Below are positions 1 through 4,475 of a DNA stretch of 5,485 nt, in pieces (the first letter of the stretch is position 1; each line of letters starts with the position of its first letter). The DNA is from Propionibacteriaceae bacterium (GTDB lineage Bacteria; Actinomycetota; Actinomycetes; Propionibacteriales; Propionibacteriaceae): NCBI GenBank assembly GCA_030450535.1, contig JAKDIK010000199.1, positions 1-5,485 on the forward strand, given 5' to 3'. The notes under the pieces were generated by a model. It made no database searches, had not been told where the DNA came from, and saw nothing but the letters and a program-made list of their open reading frames with translations. The position numbers and the translations under genes were made by a program.

Positions 1-159
1 GCCGAGCTGGAAGGCGGTGCCGGCGACGGCGTCCTTGCCCTCCTGCCAGCCGGTGGTGTCGGAGTCGTCGTCGGCCGCGAAGCGGGGGTCGCCGATCCCG
101 GCGATGCGCAGGCCGCCCGCCTCGCCCCCGCCGATGCGGGGTTGGGAGAGGACCGCCAT
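1..159 (-). CDS. Partial minus-strand gene, possible metallophosphoesterase fragment
   Basis: Reading the minus strand from the ATG at 159-157 gives 53 uninterrupted codons that leave the window at position 1. Nearly every codon ends in G or C, which fits coding better than the plus-strand frames here. The peptide starts MAVLSQPRIGGG and contains GLRIAGIGDPRF at residues 16-27, followed by an acidic stretch (DDDSD). From memory, GLRIAGIGDPRFTPD is typical of actinobacterial membrane-anchored metallophosphoesterases, where it follows the GNHD metal-binding motif. No such N-terminal half exists here, because the divergent nucleoside phosphorylase begins 13 bases away. A GGACGAG-like Shine-Dalgarno sits four bases before the ATG on the minus strand (164-170), so this may be a genuine start of a shortened or different protein. 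The family call is tentative; the presence of a minus-strand coding frame is firmer. Confidence 0.5.
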   Translation of the reverse strand, partial: MAVLSQPRIGGGEAGGLRIAGIGDPRFAADDDSDTTGWQEGKDAVAGTAFQLG

Positions 160-165
160 TATGCT
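160..165 (+). promoter_or_regulatory. Putative -10 box for a leaderless nucleoside phosphorylase mRNA
   Basis: TATGCT matches the actinobacterial TANNNT -10 pattern and ends six bases before the GTG at 172. Transcription would therefore begin at or next to the start codon. There is no Shine-Dalgarno between the box and the GTG, which fits leaderless initiation, common in actinobacteria. No convincing -35 hexamer is visible at 16-18 bases upstream. The box lies in the 12-base gap between two divergent genes. Confidence 0.45.
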
Positions 166-171
166 CGTCCG

Positions 172-978
172 GTGACCCTGACCGCAGAATCGCACCCCCT
201 CGCCGCCGAGGCGGCCTCCGCCCTGCTCGAGAGGCTCGGCATCGAACGCCTCGACTCCGCCTACGTCCTGGGCTCGGGCTGGGCCAGTGCGGCCGCCGGG
301 CTGGGAGAGATCATCGACGAGATCCCGCTGGCCGAGCTGCCGGGCTTCAGCAAGCCGGTCGTGGAGGGCCACGGCGGGGCGATCCGGGCGCTCCGGACGC
401 CGTCGGGCCGCGTCGCCGGGCTGTTCACCGGCCGCACCCACTACTACGAGGGCCGCGGCGTGGCACCGGTCGTCCACGGCGTGCGGACGGCCGCCGCTGC
501 GGGGGCGTCCCGGCTCGTGCTGACCAACGGCTGCGGCGGGCTGAACCCGGCGTGGGGCCCCGGGACGCCGGTGCTGATCAGCGACCACATCAACCTCACC
601 GGCACAACGCCCCTGGTGGGGCCGCGGTTCATCGACATGACCGACGCCTACTCCCCCGCCCTGCGCGAGCTGGCCCGCACGATCGACGGCGACCTCGACG
701 AGGGCGTCTACGTGCAGTTCCACGGCCCCAACTACGAGACGCCCGCCGAGGTGCGCATGGCCGGCATCATGGGCGGCGACCTCGTCGGCATGTCCACGGC
801 CCTGGAGACCATCGCGGCTCGCGAAGCAGGCATCGAGGTGCTCGGCATCTCGCTCGTCACGAACGCTGCCGCCGGCATGACCGGCGAGGCGCTCAACCAC
901 GAGGAGGTCATCGAGGCCGGGCGCGACGCCCAGCATCGCCTGCGCACCCTGCTGGCGGGCCTGCTGGAGGTGCTGTGA
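172..978 (+). CDS. punA: Purine nucleoside phosphorylase, trimeric type
   Basis: Catalyses phosphorolysis of purine (deoxy)nucleosides to the free base and (deoxy)ribose-1-phosphate in the cytoplasm (purine salvage). The 268 residues match the trimeric class I family in length. Visible family motifs: phosphate-site GSGW with Ser35, EGHGG with His67, GRTHYYEG (Arg88, His90, Tyr91), TNGCGGLNP at 118-126, PVLISDHINLTG at 133-144, GPNYETPAEVRM with Glu189, VGMST with Met207, SLVTNAAAG with Asn231 and LNHEEV with His243. Glu189 and Asn231 correspond to human Glu201 and Asn243, which select 6-oxopurines, so inosine and guanosine are the likely substrates. The region around PLVG and DAYSPALRELA closely resembles the mycobacterial enzyme (often named deoD there). 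GTG 172 is chosen over the upstream in-frame TTG 142 because the ten extra residues overlap the divergent gene and a -10 box precedes the GTG. First gene of the operon; its TGA overlaps the next ATG. Confidence 0.93.
   Translation: MTLTAESHPLAAEAASALLERLGIERLDSAYVLGSGWASAAAGLGEIIDEIPLAELPGFSKPVVEGHGGAIRALRTPSGRVAGLFTGRTHYYEGRGVAPVVHGVRTAAAAGASRLVLTNGCGGLNPAWGPGTPVLISDHINLTGTTPLVGPRFIDMTDAYSPALRELARTIDGDLDEGVYVQFHGPNYETPAEVRMAGIMGGDLVGMSTALETIAAREAGIEVLGISLVTNAAAGMTGEALNHEEVIEAGRDAQHRLRTLLAGLLEVL
966..970 (+). promoter_or_regulatory. Ribosome binding site of the phosphopentomutase-like gene
   Basis: GGAGG lies seven bases before the ATG at 978, inside the last codons of the nucleoside phosphorylase gene. 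It supports ATG 978 over the much more upstream in-frame ATG at 552, which lies inside the phosphorylase gene. It also points to translation within a shared transcript. Confidence 0.75.
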
Positions 979-2648
979 TGTCGCTCGATCCGGCCGCGGT
1001 GCGCGCCTGGCGCGACGCCGATCCCGACCCGGCCACCGCGACGGCGCTCGACAACCTGGTCGAGAAGGCAACCGGGGGCGACGCGGACGCTGCCGCCGAG
1101 CTTGCGGATGCCTTCGCCGGACGCCTCGCCTTCGGCACCGCCGGCCTGCGCGCCGCGCTGGGCCCCGGCCCCAACCGCATGAATCGTGTCGTGGTCACCC
1201 AGGCCGCAGCCGGCCTGGCGCAGTGGCTGCTCGACCACGGCCACGCCGGCGAGCGGGTGCTCATCGGCTACGACGCCCGTTACAACTCCGACGTCTTCGC
1301 CCGCGACACCGCCGAGATCCTCGCGGGTCACGGGCTGCGGCCCGTGCTCACCGAGACCTACGTGCCGACGCCCGTGGTGGCGTTCGGCATCGGCCACCTG
1401 GACTGCGTGGCGGGGGTCGTCGTCACGGCGTCCCACAACCCGCCCGCCGACAACGGCTACAAGGTGTACGTCGGTCCGTCGCAGATCGTTCCGCCCACCG
1501 ACGTCGAGATCGCCGCACAGATCGAGCGGGCGGCGTCCGTCCCGCTGGAGTCGCTGCCCCGCAGCCGGGCCTACCCGATCATCGGTGCCGAACTGCTGGA
1601 CGCCTACGCCGACCGGGTCGCCTCGCTGGTGGCCCCCGACGCCCCCCGCGACCTCACCTGGGCCTACACGCCCCTGCACGGCGTCGGCGCCGAGACCGTC
1701 GCCCGCGTGCTCGCCAGGGCCGGCTTCCCGGCGCCGGCCCTCGTGAGCGAGCAGGCCGTCCCCGACCCGTCGTTCCCGACGGTGGCCTTCCCGAACCCCG
1801 AGGAGCCGGGCGCGATCGACCTTGCCCTGGCCCTGGCCACCGAGTCGGGAGCCGACGTGGCGGTCGCCAACGACCCGGACGCCGACCGGTGCGCCATCGC
1901 CGCCCCCATCGACGGAACGTGGCGCATGCTCAGCGGCGACGAGTTGGGCTGGCTGCTCGCCGACGACGCGCTGCGCCGCGGGACGCCGGGCGTCTATGCC
2001 TGCTCGGTGGTCAGTTCGACGCTGCTGCGCGAGCTCGCCGCCCGGGCCGGCCAACCCTTCGCGATGACCCTGACCGGCTTCAAGTGGATCGGTCGGGTGC
2101 CCGGTCTGGCGTTCGGGTACGAGGAGGCGATCGGCTACTGCACCGATCCCGCGGCCGTCGCCGACAAGGACGGCATCTCCACGCTGACCCGCGTGCTGGC
2201 ACTGGTGGCGGCGCTGCGCGCGGAGGGTCTGACGATCGCGGACCGTCTCGACGACATCACCCGCACGCACGGTGTCCACCTCACCTCGCAGTTGTCGTTC
2301 CGGGTGGCCGACCTGACGCGGATCGCGGACGCCATGGCCCGGCTCAGGTCGCACACGCCGACCGATCTGGTCGGCGAGGCGGTGGCGGCCTTCGATCTGG
2401 CCGCCGGCTGGAACGGCCTGCCGACAACCGACGGCGTCCTCCTGGAGTCCGAGCGGTTCCGAGTGGTCGTGCGCCCCTCGGGCACCGAGCCGAAGCTGAA
2501 GTGCTATCTGCAGGTGCGCCTGCCGCCCGCGACCGACGAGACAGCCACGGATGAGAGCGCGACCGCCTCCCTGGCGGTCGCCCGATTGGAGGCCGCGGGG
2601 CTCATGGAGCAGTTGCGTGCCGAGATGGCGGAGGCGCTCGGGCTGTGA
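978..2648 (+). CDS. PGM2-like phosphopentomutase / phosphoglucomutase
   Basis: Alpha-D-phosphohexomutase superfamily enzyme of 556 residues, the normal length for the PGM2/PgcA branch. Motifs in order: FGTAGLRAALGPGPNRMN (residues 52-69, characteristic of this branch), catalytic phosphoserine loop TASHNP (150-155, Ser152), metal-binding NDPDADR (298-304, Asp299, Asp301 and Asp303), sugar-binding GYEEAIGY (380-387) and phosphate-binding RPSGTEPK (499-506). All catalytic loops look intact. The usual annotation would be phospho-sugar mutase or phosphomannomutase. Human PGM2 acts mainly on pentose-1-phosphates, and the gene overlaps the nucleoside phosphorylase by one base (TGATG). I therefore infer that ribose-1-phosphate/deoxyribose-1-phosphate to 5-phosphate conversion is a main role; glucose-1-phosphate activity cannot be excluded. 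Residues 517-530 form a Thr/Asp/Ala-rich, probably flexible insert before the last helix. Confidence 0.9.
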   Translation: MSLDPAAVRAWRDADPDPATATALDNLVEKATGGDADAAAELADAFAGRLAFGTAGLRAALGPGPNRMNRVVVTQAAAGLAQWLLDHGHAGERVLIGYDARYNSDVFARDTAEILAGHGLRPVLTETYVPTPVVAFGIGHLDCVAGVVVTASHNPPADNGYKVYVGPSQIVPPTDVEIAAQIERAASVPLESLPRSRAYPIIGAELLDAYADRVASLVAPDAPRDLTWAYTPLHGVGAETVARVLARAGFPAPALVSEQAVPDPSFPTVAFPNPEEPGAIDLALALATESGADVAVANDPDADRCAIAAPIDGTWRMLSGDELGWLLADDALRRGTPGVYACSVVSSTLLRELAARAGQPFAMTLTGFKWIGRVPGLAFGYEEAIGYCTDPAAVADKDGISTLTRVLALVAALRAEGLTIADRLDDITRTHGVHLTSQLSFRVADLTRIADAMARLRSHTPTDLVGEAVAAFDLAAGWNGLPTTDGVLLESERFRVVVRPSGTEPKLKCYLQVRLPPATDETATDESATASLAVARLEAAGLMEQLRAEMAEALGL

Positions 2649-3211
2649 CCCGGATCGTCCTGCTGGCGGGCCCGTCGGGCTCCGGGAAGTCGCGGCTGGC
2701 GCGGTTGCTCGGTGCCCACGCGTTCCGGCTGGACGATTTCTACTTCGACGCCGACCGCCCCGGACTGCCGCGCGCCCACGGCATCGTCGACTGGGATGAC
2801 CCCGCCACCTGGGACGCCACCGGCGCGGTCGCCGCGTTGGCCGAACTGGTGGCCACGGGTGCGACGACGGTGCCGACCTACTCGATCGCGGAGAGCAGAC
2901 GCACCGGCGTCCGGCCGGTCGCGTTGGACGGCTGCGACCTGGTCATCGCCGAAGGGATCTTCGCCATCGAGCTGCTGGCACCGGCCCGCGCGGCCGGCTT
3001 GGCTCTGGAGCCGGTGTACCTCGACCGCAACCGCACCCTGGTGGGCGCGCTGCGCCTGCGGCGTGACCTGGCGCGCAAGCGCAAGCCGGTCGGGGTTCTG
3101 CTGCGCCGGGGGCTCGCGCTGTGGCGCGACCAGCCGGCGCTGCGGCGGCGAGCCCTGGCGGCGGGTTTCACCCCGCTGAGCATGCGGCAGGCGCTGGCGC
3201 GCAGCCGCTGA
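2645..3211 (+). CDS. Uridine-kinase-like P-loop kinase
   Basis: A 188-residue P-loop NTPase. Walker A is GPSGSGKS (residues 9-16). LDDFY (29-33) matches the uridine-kinase motif carrying the catalytic Asp. DWDDPATWD (49-57) resembles the family's DHPxAFD nucleoside-binding segment, PTYSI is at 77-81, EGIFA (103-107) matches EGIL, and an Arg-rich region around RLRRD (137-141) fits the lid. These place it in the uridine kinase/phosphoribulokinase superfamily. It is a little shorter than classic Udk (about 210 residues) and has an unusually basic C-terminus, so phosphorylation of uridine/cytidine is likely but not certain. It starts with GTG, overlaps the mutase stop by four bases (GTGA), and is preceded at ten bases by GGAGG (2630-2634). 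It is probably the last gene of the salvage operon. Confidence 0.8.
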   Translation: MTRIVLLAGPSGSGKSRLARLLGAHAFRLDDFYFDADRPGLPRAHGIVDWDDPATWDATGAVAALAELVATGATTVPTYSIAESRRTGVRPVALDGCDLVIAEGIFAIELLAPARAAGLALEPVYLDRNRTLVGALRLRRDLARKRKPVGVLLRRGLALWRDQPALRRRALAAGFTPLSMRQALARSR

Positions 3212-3224
3212 CCCCGTTCTGGGG
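3212..3224 (+). terminator. Weak hairpin directly after the kinase stop codon
   Basis: CCCC-GTTCT-GGGG forms a four-base-pair stem immediately after the TGA. It lacks a T tract and is short, so it is only a possible transcript-end structure for the salvage operon. Confidence 0.2.
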
Positions 3225-3276
3225 CAGACCGCACGCCCGTCCCCGGCCCGAATCCCACTTCGCCCCTCGCCCACCA

Positions 3277-3330
3277 CGATTTGGACCCGACCTTTTGGCG
3301 CCATGGCACCAAGACGTCGGGTCCAAATCG
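3277..3330. repeat. 54-bp near-perfect palindrome
   Basis: The outer arms, 3277-3291 (CGATTTGGACCCGAC) and 3316-3330, are exact 15-base reverse complements. Symmetry continues inward: 3293-3298 pairs with 3309-3314 with one G-T wobble, and 3300-3302 pairs with 3305-3307 around a central CCATGG. Only two mismatched positions interrupt 27-base arms. It sits 65 bases after the kinase stop and 77 bases before the next gene's ATG. There is no run of T residues, so it is not a classical intrinsic terminator. It could be a dispersed intergenic palindromic (REP- or MITE-like) element, a cruciform or recombination site, or an RNA hairpin that protects the 3' end of the operon mRNA. Confidence 0.85.
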
Positions 3331-3337
3331 GTGTCCA

Positions 3338-3363
3338 CGCGAACAGTGGGGGCGCGCGAACAG
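3338..3363 (+). repeat. Two direct 9-bp repeats upstream of the epimerase-like gene
   Basis: CGCGAACAG occurs at 3338-3346 and again at 3355-3363, with start points 17 bases apart, about 45-70 bases before the ATG at 3408. Position and spacing would suit a regulator binding direct half-sites. A chance repeat in GC-rich sequence is also possible. Confidence 0.4.
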
Positions 3364-3394
3364 AGCCGGGATCCGACGGACCCCTCCGCGCTGG

Positions 3395-3400
3395 CAGACT
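3395..3400 (+). promoter_or_regulatory. Possible -10 box for a leaderless epimerase-like gene
   Basis: CAGACT is one base from TANNNT and ends seven bases before the ATG at 3408. The sequence between them (GAACCCC) has no Shine-Dalgarno. This would make the mRNA leaderless, as proposed for the nucleoside phosphorylase. No clear -35 element is seen, so the call is weak. Confidence 0.3.
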
Positions 3401-3407
3401 GAACCCC

Positions 3408-4415
3408 ATGCGCGTACTCATCACCGGGGGGACCGGAACCATCAGCCGGGCGGTCGTCGCCCGAGTGCTCGGCGACGGCCACGACCTGTCCGTCCTCAAC
3501 CGCGGCAACCGGGAATCCATGCCCGAGGGCGTCGAGCATCTCGTCGGCGACGTCGGCGATGCCGACTCCCTGCGCGGGGCGCTCGGCAACCGCGAGTTCG
3601 ACGCGGTCGTCCAGTTCGTGGCCTTCACGCCCGATCAGGTCGCCCGCGACCTCGACGTGCTCGGCGGCCGGATCCGACAGTACGTCCTCATCAGCTCGGC
3701 CTCCACCTACGCCAAGCCGCTGCCCCACCACGTCGTCACCGAGGACACCCCGCAGGCCAACCCGTTCAGCGCCTATGCCCGCGACAAGATCGCGTGCGAG
3801 GACGTGTTGCGCGGGTCGGCGTCCGGTGTGCCGTGGACGATCGTGCGCCCCAGCCACACCTACGGCGAGCGGGCGATCCCGGTCAACCTCCACTTCGGGG
3901 CGCCGTGGGCGGTGATTCAGCGGATGCTGGACGGCAAGCCCGTGCTCGTGCACGGCGACGGCGAGTCGTTGTGGACGCTCACCTGGAACGCTGACTTCGC
4001 CGTCGGACTGGCCGGCCTGCTGGGTCACCCCGACGCCCTCGGACGAGCGGTGCACATCACGTCGGACGAGTCGCTCACCTGGAACGCCATCCTCCGCACC
4101 ATCGGCGATGTCGCCGGCGTCACGCCGGAGCTGACGCACGTCTCGACCGACATGCTGGTCGCGACCCGTCCCGAGCTGGAGGCCGGGTTGACCGGCGACA
4201 AGGCCCACACGGTGGTGTTCGACAACACCCTCATCAAGCGGCTGGTGCCCGCGTTCGACGCGACCACCACGTGGCGTCAGGGAGTCGAGCGCGCCTGGAC
4301 GTGGCTGGCCGACCACCCGGACGCGCGGCGCCCGGATCCGGCGTTCGATGCCTTCTGCGACGACATCGTCGCGCGGGTGCGCGCCTGGGGAACGCAGACG
4401 CCCCCGACACCGTGA
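3408..4415 (+). CDS. NAD(P)-dependent epimerase/dehydratase-like atypical SDR
   Basis: A 335-residue Rossmann-fold protein of the short-chain dehydrogenase/epimerase superfamily. The N-terminus MRVLITGGTGTIS gives the nucleotide-binding strand and glycine-rich loop; the third glycine of GxxGxxG is Ser13. NRGN at 31-34 follows the second strand, where the cofactor ribose is recognised. LISSAST (94-100) supplies the catalytic Ser region, and Tyr123 and Lys127 in SAYARDK form the YxxxK pair. IVRPSHTYG (145-153) matches the RPxxxYG motif of epimerases. The substrate is unknown; the altered loop and the NRGN pattern suggest the atypical group related to plant CSP41-like proteins rather than a UDP-sugar epimerase. 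ATG 3408 is chosen because an in-frame ATG at 3303 would add 35 residues without family similarity and falls at the centre of the palindrome. It is probably a single-gene unit, convergent with the next gene. Confidence 0.85.
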   Translation: MRVLITGGTGTISRAVVARVLGDGHDLSVLNRGNRESMPEGVEHLVGDVGDADSLRGALGNREFDAVVQFVAFTPDQVARDLDVLGGRIRQYVLISSASTYAKPLPHHVVTEDTPQANPFSAYARDKIACEDVLRGSASGVPWTIVRPSHTYGERAIPVNLHFGAPWAVIQRMLDGKPVLVHGDGESLWTLTWNADFAVGLAGLLGHPDALGRAVHITSDESLTWNAILRTIGDVAGVTPELTHVSTDMLVATRPELEAGLTGDKAHTVVFDNTLIKRLVPAFDATTTWRQGVERAWTWLADHPDARRPDPAFDAFCDDIVARVRAWGTQTPPTP

Positions 4416-4439
4416 AATCCATCGGGGGGCGAACACGCT

Positions 4440-4464
4440 CCGGGTCCCGGCGCTCCGGGCCCGG
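4440..4464. terminator. GC-rich hairpin between convergent genes
   Basis: CCGGG-T-CCCGG (4440-4450) pairs with CCGGGCCCGG (4455-4464) as a ten-base-pair stem with one bulged T and the four-base loop CGCT. It lies 24 bases after the epimerase-like stop and 11 bases beyond the stop of the minus-strand SPFH gene, so it could end transcripts from both sides. No T tract is present on either strand; such GC stems without a T tract are common in actinobacteria. Confidence 0.5.
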
Positions 4465-4475
4465 CCTTCGGGACC

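Noticed and set aside
142..171. Upstream TTG start that would add ten residues to the nucleoside phosphorylase
   Set aside because: The added segment overlaps the divergent minus-strand gene, has no family similarity, and contains the -10 box expected for the GTG at 172.
552..977. N-terminal extension of the mutase frame into the phosphorylase gene
   Set aside because: The extra 142 residues are Arg/His-rich out-of-frame translation of the phosphorylase; a GGAGG site and family length fix the start at 978.
732..2354. 540-residue open frame on the minus strand opposite the mutase
   Set aside because: Its composition (Gly, Arg, Val, His-rich) is typical of the antisense of GC-rich genes, and the plus strand here carries all conserved mutase motifs.
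3277..3330. Reading the palindrome as an ordinary intrinsic terminator
   Set aside because: There is no T tract on either side and the stem is much longer than usual; a role at transcript ends remains possible but is not shown.
3338..3363. The GAAC-containing repeats as LexA (SOS) boxes
   Set aside because: The actinobacterial SOS box needs an inverted GTTC partner; only direct GAACA half-sites are present.
3303..3407. Upstream ATG that would add 35 residues to the epimerase-like protein
   Set aside because: This ATG is the centre of the palindrome, and the added residues do not resemble the family, whose Rossmann strand starts at MRVLITGG.
3168..4436. 422-residue open frame on the minus strand opposite the epimerase-like gene
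   Set aside because: It is Arg/Gly/His-rich antisense shadow with no recognisable motif, and it runs through the palindrome and into the kinase gene.
4416..4475. Possible small gene between the convergent genes
   Set aside because: Only 60 bases, dominated by the GC hairpin, without a start codon backed by a ribosome binding site.
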